Below the pieces are notes generated by a model, which made no database searches, was not told where the DNA came from, and saw only the letters and a list, made by a program, of their open reading frames with translations. Made by a program: the position numbers and the translations under genes. DNA of 64,000 nucleotides from Ecdyonurus torrentis (lineage: Eukaryota; Arthropoda; Insecta; Ephemeroptera; Heptageniidae): positions 62,001 through 126,000 of the forward strand of contig CASGGR010000038.1 in assembly GCA_949318235.1 (NCBI GenBank), given 5' to 3'. This document shows, in pieces, positions 49,185 to 61,730 of the stretch (the stretch's first letter is position 1; each line of letters begins with the position of its first letter).

Positions 49185-51152
49185 CATGACTTGGTTTGGC
49201 TACATAATAAGTGAAAACTAAAATTGTCAATAACCCAAAAAGTATGCGTCGAAGCAAAAAAGTTTAAGACATCTTTTTTGTAGAGAATTAAAAAACCTAT
49301 GTTATAAGTCAAATTTGATGTCTGTAGCATTCTTAGTTTTTGAGAAATCATCAAAACTAGTTTTAATCGTGTAAAAAGTATGATTAAAAACATTCAATAA
49401 CATTTGGTTCTTGAAATAGACACTTTGTTTCATGACTTGGTTTGGCTACATGATGAGTGAAAACTAAAATTGTCAATAACCCAAAAAGTATGCGTCGGAG
49501 CAAAAAAGTTCAAGACATCTTTTTTGTAGAGACTTGAAAAACCTATGTTATAAGTCAAATTTGATGTCTGTAGCATTCTTAGTTTTTGAGAAATCATCAA
49601 AACTAGTTTTAATCGTGTAAAAAGTATGATTAAAAACATTCAATAACATTTGGTTCTTGAAATAGACACTTTGTTTCATGACTTGGTTTGGCTACATGAT
49701 GAGTGAAAACTAAAGTTGTCAATAACCCAAAAAGTATGCGTCGGAGCAAAAAAGTTCAAGATATCTTTTTTGTAGAGAATTGAAAAACCTATGTCATAAG
49801 TCAAACTTGATGTCTGTAGCATTCTTAGTTTTTGAGAAATCATCAAAAGTAGTCTTAATCGTGTAAAAAGTATGATTCAAAACATTCAATAACATTTGGT
49901 TCTTGAAATAGAAACTTTGTTTCATGACTTGGTTTGGCTACATGATGAGTGAAAACTAAAATTGTCAATAACCCAAAAAGTATGCGTCGAAGCAAAAAAG
50001 TTCAAGACATCTTTTTTGTAGAGAATTGAAAAACCTATGATATAAGTCAAATTTGATGTCTGTAGCATTCTTAGTTTTTGAGAAATCATCAAAACTAGTT
50101 TTAATCGTGTAAAAAGTATGATTAAAAACATTCAATAACATTTGGTTCTTGAAATAGACACTTTGTTTCATGACTTGGTTTGGCTACATGATGAGTGAAA
50201 ACTAAAGTTGTCAATAACCCAAAAAGTATGCGTCGGAGCAAAAAAGTTCAAGATATCTTTTTTGTAGAGAATTGAAAAACCTATGTCATAAGTCAAATTT
50301 AATGTCTGTAGCATTCTTAGTTTTTGAGAAATCATCAAAACTAGTTTTAATCGTGTAAAAAGTATGATTTTTATCATTCAATAACATTTGGTTCTTGAAA
50401 TAGAAACTTTCTTTCATGACTTGGTTTGGCTACATGATGAGTGAAAACTAAAGTTGTCAATAACCCAAAAAGTATGCGTCGGAGCAAAAAAGTTCAAGAT
50501 ATCTTTTTTGTAGAGAATTGAAAAACCTATGTCATAAGTCAAATTTGATGTCTGTAGCATTCTTAGTTTTTGAGAAATCATCAAAACTAGTTTTAATCGT
50601 GTAAAAAGTATGATTTTTATCATTCAATAACATTTGGTTCTTGAAATAGAAACTTTCTTTCATGACTTGGTTTGGTTACATGATGAGTGAAAACTAAAAT
50701 TGTCAATAACCCAAAAAGTATGCGTCGGAGCAAAAAAGTTCAAGACATCTTTTTTGTAGAGACTTGAAAAACCTATGTTATAAGTCAAATTTGATGTCTG
50801 TAGCATTCTTAGTTTTTGAGCAATCATCAAAACTAGTTTTAATCGTGTAAAAAGTATGATTTTTATCATTCAATAACATTTGGTTCTTGAAATAGAAACT
50901 TTGTTTCATGACTTGGTTTGGCTACATGATAAGTGAAAACTAAAATTGTCAATAACCCAAAAAGTATGCGTCGGAGCAAAAAAGTTTAAGACATCTTTTT
51001 TGTAGAGAATTAAAAAACCTATGTTATAAGTTAAATTTGATGTCTGTAGCATTCTTAGTTTTTGAGAAATCATCAAAACTAGTTTTAATCGTGTAAAAAG
51101 TATGATTAAAAACATTCAATAACATTTGGTTCTTGAAATAGAAACTTTCTTT
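49185..51152. repeat. Y repeat starting at type 10
   Basis: The order is 10-11-12-13-14-7-15-3, with plain type 11. Types 8 and 9 are absent because of the exchange recorded in the preceding type 16 unit. Confidence 0.92.
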
Positions 51153-52874
51153 CATGACTTGGTTTGGTTACATGATGAGTGAAAACTAAAATTGTCAATA
51201 ACCCAAAAAGTATGCGTCGGAGCAAAAAAGTTCAAGATATCTTTTTTGTAGAGAATTGAAAAACCTATGTCATAAGTCAAATTTGATGTCTGTAGCATTC
51301 TTAGTTTTTGAGAAATCATCAAAACTAGTTTTAATCGTGTAAAAAGTATGATTAAAAACATTCAATAACATTTGGTTCTTGAAATAGAAACTTTCTTTCA
51401 TGACTTGGTTTGGTTACATGATGAGTGAAAACTAAAATTGTCAATAACCCAAAAAGTATGCGTCGGAGCAAAAAAGTTCAAGATATCTTTTTTGTAGAGA
51501 ATTGAAAAACCTATGTCATTAGTCAAATTTGATGTCTGTAGCATTCTTAGTTTTTGAGCAATCATCAAAACTAGTTTTAATCGTGTAAAAAGTATGATTT
51601 TTATCATTCAATAACATTTGGTTCTTGAAATAGAAACTTTGTTTCATGACTTGGTTTGGCTACATGATGAGTGAAAACTAAAATTGTCAATAACCCAAAA
51701 AGTATGCGTCGAAGCAAAAAAGTTCAAGACATCTTTTTTGTAGAGAATTGAAAAACCTATGATATAAGTCAAATTTGATGTCTGTAGCATTCTTAGTTTT
51801 TGAGAAATCATCAAAACTAGTTTTAATCGTGTAAAAAGTATGATTAAAAACATTCAATAACATTTGGTTCTTGAAATAGACACTTTGTTTCATGACTTGG
51901 TTTGGCTACATGATGAGTGAAAACTAAAGTTGTCAATAACCCAAAAAGTATGCGTCGGAGCAAAAAAGTTCAAGATATCTTTTTTGTAGAGAATTGAAAA
52001 ACCTATGTCATAAGTCAAATTTAATGTCTGTAGCATTCTTAGTTTTTGAGAAATCATCAAAACTAGTTTTAATCGTGTAAAAAGTATGATTTTTATCATT
52101 CAATAACATTTGGTTCTTGAAATAGAAACTTTCTTTCATGACTTGGTTTGGCTACATGATGAGTGAAAACTAAAGTTGTCAATAACCCAAAAAGTATGCG
52201 TCGGAGCAAAAAAGTTCAAGATATCTTTTTTGTAGAGAATTGAAAAACCTATGTCATAAGTCAAATTTGATGTCTGTAGCATTCTTAGTTTTTGAGAAAT
52301 CATCAAAACTAGTTTTAATCGTGTAAAAAGTATGATTTTTATCATTCAATAACATTTGGTTCTTGAAATAGAAACTTTCTTTCATGACTTGGTTTGGTTA
52401 CATGATGAGTGAAAACTAAAATTGTCAATAACCCAAAAAGTATGCGTCGGAGCAAAAAAGTTCAAGACATCTTTTTTGTAGAGACTTGAAAAACCTATGT
52501 TATAAGTCAAATTTGATGTCTGTAGCATTCTTAGTTTTTGAGCAATCATCAAAACTAGTTTTAATCGTGTAAAAAGTATGATTTTTATCATTCAATAACA
52601 TTTGGTTCTTGAAATAGAAACTTTGTTTCATGACTTGGTTTGGCTACATGATAAGTGAAAACTAAAATTGTCAATAACCCAAAAAGTATGCGTCGGAGCA
52701 AAAAAGTTTAAGACATCTTTTTTGTAGAGAATTAAAAAACCTATGTTATAAGTTAAATTTGATGTCTGTAGCATTCTTAGTTTTTGAGAAATCATCAAAA
52801 CTAGTTTTAATCGTGTAAAAAGTATGATTAAAAACATTCAATAACATTTGGTTCTTGAAATAGACACTTTGTTT
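51153..52874. repeat. Y repeat missing 10-11-12
   Basis: The order is 8-9-13-14-7-15-3. Types 9 and 12 both end with 237 a and 243 g. The exchange can therefore be placed between offset 206 of type 9 and about offset 22 of the next unit. Three units (738 bp) are missing. Confidence 0.92.
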
Positions 52875-53120
52875 CATGACTTGGTTTGGCTACATGATGA
52901 GTGAAAACTAAAGTTGTCAATAACCCAAAAAGTATGCGTCGGAGCAAAAAAGTTCAAGATATCTTTTTTGTAGAGAATTGAAAAACCTATGTCATTAGTC
53001 AAATTTGATGTCTGTAGCATTCTTAGTTTTTGAGCAATCATCAAAACTAGTTTTAATCGTGTAAAAAGTATGATTTTTATCATTCAATAACATTTGGTTC
53101 TTGAAATAGAAACTTTGTTT

Positions 53121-53366
53121 CATGACTTGGTTTGGCTACATAATAAGTGAAAACTAAAATTGTCAATAACCCAAAAAGTATGCGTCGGAGCAAAAAAGTT
53201 TAAGACATCTTTTTTGTAGAGAATTGAAAAACCTATGTCATTAGTCAAATTTGATGTCTGTAGCATTCTTAGTTTTTGAGCAATCATCAAAACTAGTTTT
53301 AATCGTGTAAAAAGTATGATTTTTATCATTCAATAACATTTGGTTCTTGAAATAGAAACTTTGTTT
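53121..53366. repeat. Type 17 monomer, W family
   Basis: The front (22 a, 25 a, 39 a, 81 t, 86 c) resembles type 10 without its change at 68. The back (106 g, 122 t, 161 c, 202-206 t patch, 237 a) is type 5. It is therefore a probable recombinant with a breakpoint between offsets 86 and 106. It occurs only here and at 54105-54350. Confidence 0.88.
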
Positions 53367-53612
53367 CATGACTTGGTTTGGCTACATAATAAGTGAAAAC
53401 TAAAATTGTCAATAACCCAAAAAGTATGCGTCGGAGCAAAAAAGTTTAAGACATCTTTTTTGTAGAGAATTAAAAAACCTATGTTATAAGTCAAATTTAA
53501 TGTCTGTAGCATTCTTAGTTTTTGAGAAATCATCAAAACTAGTTTTAATCGTGTAAAAAGTATGATTCAAAACATTCAATAACATTTGGTTCTTGAAATA
53601 GAAACTTTGTTT
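53367..53612. repeat. Type 18 monomer, W family
   Basis: The front is type 10-like without the change at 68 (22, 25, 39, 81, 86, 106, 119). It then has 133 g to a, otherwise seen in type 14, and 202 c with 237 a as in types 4 and 12. The minus-strand frame is closed by 202 c. It occurs only here and at 54351-54596. Confidence 0.88.
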
Positions 53613-53858
53613 CATGACTTGGTTTGGCTACATGATGAGTGAAAACTAAAATTGTCAATAACCCAAAAAGTATGCGTCGGAGCAAAAAAGTTCAAGATAT
53701 CTTTTTTGTAGAGAATTGAAAAACCTATGTCATAAGTCAAATTTGATGTCTGTAGCATTCTTAGTTTTTGAGAAATCATCAAAACTAGTTTTAATCGTGT
53801 AAAAAGTATGATTAAAAACATTCAATAACATTTGGTTCTTGAAATAGACACTTTGTTT
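53613..53858. repeat. Type 20 monomer, W family
   Basis: It is type 1 with a at offset 39 only. It occurs only here and at 54597-54842. It follows type 18, whose end (237 a) matches the end of type 4. Confidence 0.88.
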
Positions 53859-54842
53859 CATGACTTGGTTTGGCTACATGATGAGTGAAAACTAAAGTTG
53901 TCAATAACCCAAAAAGTATGCGTCGGAGCAAAAAAGTTCAAGATATCTTTTTTGTAGAGAATTGAAAAACCTATGTCATTAGTCAAATTTGATGTCTGTA
54001 GCATTCTTAGTTTTTGAGCAATCATCAAAACTAGTTTTAATCGTGTAAAAAGTATGATTTTTATCATTCAATAACATTTGGTTCTTGAAATAGAAACTTT
54101 GTTTCATGACTTGGTTTGGCTACATAATAAGTGAAAACTAAAATTGTCAATAACCCAAAAAGTATGCGTCGGAGCAAAAAAGTTTAAGACATCTTTTTTG
54201 TAGAGAATTGAAAAACCTATGTCATTAGTCAAATTTGATGTCTGTAGCATTCTTAGTTTTTGAGCAATCATCAAAACTAGTTTTAATCGTGTAAAAAGTA
54301 TGATTTTTATCATTCAATAACATTTGGTTCTTGAAATAGAAACTTTGTTTCATGACTTGGTTTGGCTACATAATAAGTGAAAACTAAAATTGTCAATAAC
54401 CCAAAAAGTATGCGTCGGAGCAAAAAAGTTTAAGACATCTTTTTTGTAGAGAATTAAAAAACCTATGTTATAAGTCAAATTTAATGTCTGTAGCATTCTT
54501 AGTTTTTGAGAAATCATCAAAACTAGTTTTAATCGTGTAAAAAGTATGATTCAAAACATTCAATAACATTTGGTTCTTGAAATAGAAACTTTGTTTCATG
54601 ACTTGGTTTGGCTACATGATGAGTGAAAACTAAAATTGTCAATAACCCAAAAAGTATGCGTCGGAGCAAAAAAGTTCAAGATATCTTTTTTGTAGAGAAT
54701 TGAAAAACCTATGTCATAAGTCAAATTTGATGTCTGTAGCATTCTTAGTTTTTGAGAAATCATCAAAACTAGTTTTAATCGTGTAAAAAGTATGATTAAA
54801 AACATTCAATAACATTTGGTTCTTGAAATAGACACTTTGTTT
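53859..54842. repeat. W 4-mer HOR: 5-17-18-20, copy 2
   Basis: It repeats the preceding 984 bp at all diagnostic offsets, and I saw no difference between the two copies. It looks like a very recent tandem duplication. Confidence 0.9.
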
Positions 54843-55826
54843 CATGACTTGGTTTGGCTACATGATGAGTGAAAACTAAAGTTGTCAATAACCCAAAAAG
54901 TATGCGTCGGAGCAAAAAAGTTCAAGATATCTTTTTTGTAGAGAATTAAAAAACCTATGTCATAAGTCAAATTTGATGTCTGTAGCATTCTTAGTTTTTG
55001 AGAAATCATCAAAACTAGTTTTAATCGTGTAAAAAGTATGAATAAAAACATTCAATAACATTTGGTTCTTGAAATAGAAACTTTCTTTCATGACTTGGTT
55101 TGGCTACATGATGAGTGAAAACTAAAATTGTCAATAACCCAAAAAGTATGCGTCGGAGCAAAAAAGTTCAAGACATCTTTTTTGTAGAGACTTGAAAAAC
55201 CTATGTTATAAGTCAAATTTGATGTCTGTAGCATTCTTAGTTTTTGAGCAATCATCAAAACTAGTTTTAATCGTGTAAAAAGTATGATTTTTATCATTCA
55301 ATAACATTTGGTTCTTGAAATAGAAACTTTGTTTCATGACTTGGTTTGGCTACATGATAAGTGAAAACTAAAATTGTCAATAACCCAAAAAGTATGCGTC
55401 GGAGCAAAAAAGTTTAAGACATCTTTTTTGTAGAGAATTAAAAAACCTATGTTATAAGTCAAATTTGATGTCTGTAGCATTCTTAGTTTTTGAGAAATCA
55501 TCAAAACTAGTTTTAATCGTGTAAAAAGTATGATTAAAAACATTCAATAACATTTGGTTCTTGAAATAGACACTTTGTTTCATGACTTGGTTTGGCTACA
55601 TGATGAGTGAAAACTAAAGTTGTCAATAACCCAAAAAGTATGCGTCGGAGCAAAAAAGTTCAAGATATCTTTTTTGTAGAGAATTGAAAAACCTATGTCA
55701 TTAGTCAAATTTGATGTCTGTAGCATTCTTAGTTTTTGAGCAATCATCAAAACTAGTTTTAATCGTGTAAAAAGTATGATTTTTATCATTCAATAACATT
55801 TGGTTCTTGAAATAGAAACTTTGTTT
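54843..55826. repeat. Transition: 6-21-3-5
   Basis: The type 6 unit has a private g-to-a at 54948 (offset 106, the base that marks type 3) and an exchanged end (237 a, 243 c). It is followed by type 21, 3x and 5, and then the first Z repeat. Confidence 0.88.
55089..55334. repeat. Type 21 monomer
   Basis: It is type 15 with c instead of t at offset 16. Both copies (here and 62715-62960) follow a type 6-like unit ending in 237 a and 243 c. That suggests a recombinant junction in which the unit boundary was exchanged. Confidence 0.87.
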
Positions 55827-57794
55827 CATGACTAGGTTTGGCTACATGATAAGTGAAAACTAAAATTGTCAATAACCCAAAAAGTATGCGTCGGAGCAAA
55901 AAAGTTTAAGACATCTTTTTTGTAGAGAATTAAAAAACCTATGTTATAAGTTAAATTTGATGTCTGTAGCATTCTTAGTTTTTGAGAAATCATCAAAACT
56001 AGTTTTAATCGTGTAAAAAGTATGATTCAAAACATTCAATAACATTTGGTTCTTGAAATAGAAACTTTGTTTCATGACTTGGTTTGGCTACATGATGAGT
56101 GAAAACTAAAATTGTCAATAACCCAAAAAGTATGCGTCGAAGCAAAAAAGTTCAAGACATCTTTTTTGTAGAGAATTGAAAAACCTATGTCATAAGTCAA
56201 ATTTGATGTCTGTAGCATTCTTAGTTTTTGAGAAATCATCAAAACTAGTTTTAATCGTGTAAAAAGTATGATTAAAAACATTCAATAACATTTGGTTCTT
56301 GAAATAGACACTTTGTTTCATGACTTGGTTTGGCTACATGATGAGTGAAAACTAAAGTTGTCAATAACCCAAAAAGTATGCGTCGGAGCAAAAAAGTTCA
56401 AGATATCTTTTTTGTAGAGAATTGAAAAACCTATGTCATAAGTCAAATTTGATGTCTGTAGCATTCTTAGTTTTTGAGAAATCATCAAAACTAGTTTTAA
56501 TCGTGTAAAAAGTATGATTAAAAACATTCAATAACATTTGGTTCTTGAAATAGACACTTTGTTTCATGACTTGGTTTGGCTACATGATGAGTGAAAACTA
56601 AAGTTGTCAATAACCCAAAAAGTATGCGTCGGAGCAAAAAAGTTCAAGATATCTTTTTTGTAGAGAATTGAAAAACCTATGTCATAAGTCAAATTTGATG
56701 TCTGTAGCATTCTTAGTTTTTGAGAAATCATCAAAACTAGTTTTAATCGTGTAAAAAGTATGATTAAAAACATTCAATAACATTTGGTTCTTGAAATAGA
56801 CACTTTGTTTCATGACTTGGTTTGGCTACATGATGAGTGAAAACTAAAGTTGTCAATAACCCAAAAAGTATGCGTCGGAGCAAAAAAGTTCAAGATATCT
56901 TTTTTGTAGAGAATTGAAAAACCTATGTCCTAAGTCAAATTTGATGTCTGTAGCATTCTTAGTTTTTGAGAAATCATCAAAACTAGTTTTAATCGTGTAA
57001 AAAGTATGAATAAAAACATTCAATAACATTTGGTTCTTGAAATAGACACTTTGTTTCATGACTTGGTTTGGCTACATGATGAGTGAAAACTAAAGTTGTC
57101 AATAACCCAAAAAGTATGCGTCGGAGCAAAAAAGTTCAAGATATCTTTTTTGTAGAGAATTGAAAAACCTATGTCATAAGTCAAATTTGATGTCTGTAGC
57201 ATTCTTAGTTTTTGAGCAATCATCAAAACTAGTTTTAATCGTGTAAAAAGTATGATTTTTATCATTCAATAACATTTGGTTCTTGAAATAGAAACTTTGT
57301 TTCATGACTTGGTTTGGCTACATGATAAGTGAAAACTAAAATTGTCAATAACCCAAAAAGTATGCGTCGGAGCAAAAAAGTTTAAGACATCTTTTTTGTA
57401 GAGAATTAAAAAACCTATGCTATAAGTCAAATTTGATGTCTGTAGCATTCTTAGTTTTTGAGAAATCATCAAAACTAGTTTTAATCGTGTAAAAAGTATG
57501 ATTAAAAACATTCAATAACATTTGGTTCTTGAAATAGACACTTTGTTTCATGACTTGGTTTGGCTACATGATGAGTGAAAACTAAAGTTGTCAATAACCC
57601 AAAAAGTATGCGTCGGAGCAAAAAAGTTCAAGATATCTTTTTTGTAGAGAATTGAAAAACCTATGTCATTAGTCAAATTTGATGTCTGTAGCATTCTTAG
57701 TTTTTGAGCAATCATCAAAACTAGTTTTAATCGTGTAAAAAGTATGATTTTTATCATTCAATAACATTTGGTTCTTGAAATAGAAACTTTGTTT
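55827..57794. repeat. Z 8-mer HOR: 4-2-1-1-19-16-3-5, copy 1
   Basis: A 1,968-bp repeat that shares 4-2-1-1 and 3-5 with X but replaces the third type 1 by types 19 and 16. A private t-to-c at 57420 is in its type 3 unit. Confidence 0.93.
56811..57056. repeat. Type 19 monomer, Z family
   Basis: It is type 6 (201 a) plus 120 a to c (gtcctaag). The change at 120 puts a stop in the main minus-strand frame and removes one in the alternative frame. It appears only in the three Z repeats (56811, 58779, 60747), so it is diagnostic of that family. Confidence 0.9.
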
Positions 57795-59762
57795 CATGAC
57801 TAGGTTTGGCTACATGATAAGTGAAAACTAAAATTGTCAATAACCCAAAAAGTATGCGTCGGAGCAAAAAAGTTTAAGACATCTTTTTTGTAGAGAATTA
57901 AAAAACCTATGTTATAAGTTAAATTTGATGTCTGTAGCATTCTTAGTTTTTGAGAAATCATCAAAACTAGTTTTAATCGTGTAAAAAGTATGATTCAAAA
58001 CATTCAATAACATTTGGTTCTTGAAATAGAAACTTTGTTTCATGACTTGGTTTGGCTACATGATGAGTGAAAACTAAAATTGTCAATAACCCAAAAAGTA
58101 TGCGTCGAAGCAAAAAAGTTTAAGACATCTTTTTTGTAGAGAATTGAAAAACCTATGTCATAAGTCAAATTTGATGTCTGTAGCATTCTTAGTTTTTGAG
58201 AAATCATCAAAACTAGTTTTAATCGTGTAAAAAGTATGATTAAAAACATTCAATAACATTTGGTTCTTGAAATAGACACTTTGTTTCATGACTTGGTTTG
58301 GCTACATGATGAGTGAAAACTAAAGTTGTCAATAACCCAAAAAGTATGCGTCGGAGCAAAAAAGTTCAAGATATCTTTTTTGTAGAGAATTGAAAAACCT
58401 ATGTCATAAGTCAAATTTGATGTCTGTAGCATTCTTAGTTTTTGAGAAATCATCAAAACTAGTTTTAATCGTGTAAAAAGTATGATTAAAAACATTCAAT
58501 AACATTTGGTTCTTGAAATAGACACTTTGTTTCATGACTTGGTTTGGCTACATGATGAGTGAAAACTAAAGTTGTCAATAACCCAAAAAGTATGCGTCGG
58601 AGCAAAAAAGTTCAAGATATCTTTTTTGTAGAGAATTGAAAAACCTATGTCATAAGTCAAATTTGATGTCTGTAGCATTCTTAGTTTTTGAGAAATCATC
58701 AAAACTAGTTTTAATCGTGTAAAAAGTATGATTAAAAACATTCAATAACATTTGGTTCTTGAAATAGACACTTTGTTTCATGACTTGGTTTGGCTACATG
58801 ATGAGTGAAAACTAAAGTTGTCAATAACCCAAAAAGTATGCGTCGGAGCAAAAAAGTTCAAGATATCTTTTTTGTAGAGAATTGAAAAACCTATGTCCTA
58901 AGTCAAATTTGATGTCTGTAGCATTCTTAGTTTTTGAGAAATCATCAAAACTAGTTTTAATCGTGTAAAAAGTATGAATAAAAACATTCAATAACATTTG
59001 GTTCTTGAAATAGACACTTTGTTTCATGACTTGGTTTGGCTACATGATGAGTGAAAACTAAAGTTGTCAATAACCCAAAAAGTATGCGTCGGAGCAAAAA
59101 AGTTCAAGATATCTTTTTTGTAGAGAATTGAAAAACCTATGTCATAAGTCAAATTTGATGTCTGTAGCATTCTTAGTTTTTGAGCAATCATCAAAACTAG
59201 TTTTAATCGTGTAAAAAGTATGATTTTTATCATTCAATAACATTTGGTTCTTGAAATAGAAACTTTGTTTCATGACTTGGTTTGGCTACATGATAAGTGA
59301 AAACTAAAATTGTCAATAACCCAAAAAGTATGCGTCGGAGCAAAAAAGTTTAAGACATCTTTTTTGTAGAGAATTAAAAAACCTATGTTATAAGTCAAAT
59401 TTGATGTCTGTAGCATTCTTAGTTTTTGAGAAATCATCAAAACTAGTTTTAATCGTGTAAAAAGTATGATTAAAAACATTCAATAACATTTGGTTCTTGA
59501 AATAGACACTTTGTTTCATGACTTGGTTTGGCTACATGATGAGTGAAAACTAAAGTTGTCAATAACCCAAAAAGTATGCGTCGGAGCAAAAAAGTTCAAG
59601 ATATCTTTTTTGTAGAGAATTGAAAAACCTATGTCATTAGTCAAATTTGATGTCTGTAGCATTCTTAGTTTTTGAGCAATCATCAAAACTAGTTTTAATC
59701 GTGTAAAAAGTATGATTTTTATCATTCAATAACATTTGGTTCTTGAAATAGAAACTTTGTTT
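57795..59762. repeat. Z 8-mer HOR, copy 2
   Basis: The unit order is the same as copy 1. Its type 2 unit carries a private c-to-t at 58121 (offset 81), a base that is also t in types 3, 4 and 10. Confidence 0.93.
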
Positions 59763-61730
59763 CATGACTAGGTTTGGCTACATGATAAGTGAAAACTAAA
59801 ATTGTCAATAACCCAAAAAGTATGCGTCGGAGCAAAAAAGTTTAAGACATCTTTTTTGTAGAGAATTAAAAAACCTATGTTATAAGTTAAATTTGATGTC
59901 TGTAGCATTCTTAGTTTTTGAGAAATCATCAAAACTAGTTTTAATCGTGTAAAAAGTATGATTCAAAACATTCAATAACATTTGGTTCTTGAAATAGAAA
60001 CTTTGTTTCATGACTTGGTTTGGCTACATGATGAGTGAAAACTAAAATTGTCAATAACCCAAAAAGTATGCGTCGAAGCAAAAAAGTTCAAGACATCTTT
60101 TTTGTAGAGAATTGAAAAACCTATGTCATAAGTCAAATTTGATGTCTGTAGCATTCTTAGTTTTTGAGAAATCATCAAAACTAGTTTTAATCGTGTAAAA
60201 AGTATGATTAAAAACATTCAATAACATTTGGTTCTTGAAATAGACACTTTGTTTCATGACTTGGTTTGGCTACATGATGAGTGAAAACTAAAGTTGTCAA
60301 TAACCCAAAAAGTATGCGTCGGAGCAAAAAAGTTCAAGATATCTTTTTTGTAGAGAATTGAAAAACCTATGTCATAAGTCAAATTTGATGTCTGTAGCAT
60401 TCTTAGTTTTTGAGAAATCATCAAAACTAGTTTTAATCGTGTAAAAAGTATGATTAAAAACATTCAATAACATTTGGTTCTTGAAATAGACACTTTGTTT
60501 CATGACTTGGTTTGGCTACATGATGAGTGAAAACTAAAGTTGTCAATAACCCAAAAAGTATGCGTCGGAGCAAAAAAGTTCAAGATATCTTTTTTGTAGA
60601 GAATTGAAAAACCTATGTCATAAGTCAAATTTGATGTCTGTAGCATTCTTAGTTTTTGAGAAATCATCAAAACTAGTTTTAATCGTGTAAAAAGTATGAT
60701 TAAAAACATTCAATAACATTTGGTTCTTGAAATAGACACTTTGTTTCATGACTTGGTTTGGCTACATGATGAGTGAAAACTAAAGTTGTCAATAACCCAA
60801 AAAGTATGCGTCGGAGCAAAAAAGTTCAAGATATCTTTTTTGTAGAGAATTGAAAAACCTATGTCCTAAGTCAAATTTGATGTCTGTAGCATTCTTAGTT
60901 TTTGAGAAATCATCAAAACTAGTTTTAATCGTGTAAAAAGTATGAATAAAAACATTCAATAACATTTGGTTCTTGAAATAGACACTTTGTTTCATGACTT
61001 GGTTTGGCTACATGATGAGTGAAAACTAAAGTTGTCAATAACCCAAAAAGTATGCGTCGGAGCAAAAAAGTTCAAGATATCTTTTTTGTAGAGAATTGAA
61101 AAACCTATGTCATAAGTCAAATTTGATGTCTGTAGCATTCTTAGTTTTTGAGCAATCATCAAAACTAGTTTTAATCGTGTAAAAAGTATGATTTTTATCA
61201 TTCAATAACATTTGGTTCTTGAAATAGAAACTTTGTTTCATGACTTGGTTTGGCTACATGATAAGTGAAAACTAAAATTGTCAATAACCCAAAAAGTATG
61301 CGTCGGAGCAAAAAAGTTTAAGACATCTTTTTTGTAGAGAATTAAAAAACCTATGTTATAAGTCAAATTTGATGTCTGTAGCATTCTTAGTTTTTGAGAA
61401 ATCATCAAAACTAGTTTTAATCGTGTAAAAAGTATGATTAAAAACATTCAATAACATTTGGTTCTTGAAATAGACACTTTGTTTCATGACTTGGTTTGGC
61501 TACATGATGAGTGAAAACTAAAGTTGTCAATAACCCAAAAAGTATGCGTCGGAGCAAAAAAGTTCAAGATATCTTTTTTGTAGAGAATTGAAAAACCTAT
61601 GTCATTAGTCAAATTTGATGTCTGTAGCATTCTTAGTTTTTGAGCAATCATCAAAACTAGTTTTAATCGTGTAAAAAGTATGATTTTTATCATTCAATAA
61701 CATTTGGTTCTTGAAATAGAAACTTTGTTT
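59763..61730. repeat. Z 8-mer HOR, copy 3
   Basis: The unit order is the same and I saw no private change in this copy. It is followed by a partial repeat that diverges after 4-2-1. Confidence 0.93.

Larger units (their letters stand above)
52875..53858. repeat. W 4-mer HOR: 5-17-18-20, copy 1
   Basis: A 984-bp repeat made mostly of chimeric units. Types 17 and 18 mix type 10-like fronts with type 5-like or type 4-like backs. It follows a Y repeat ending in 3y. Confidence 0.9.
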
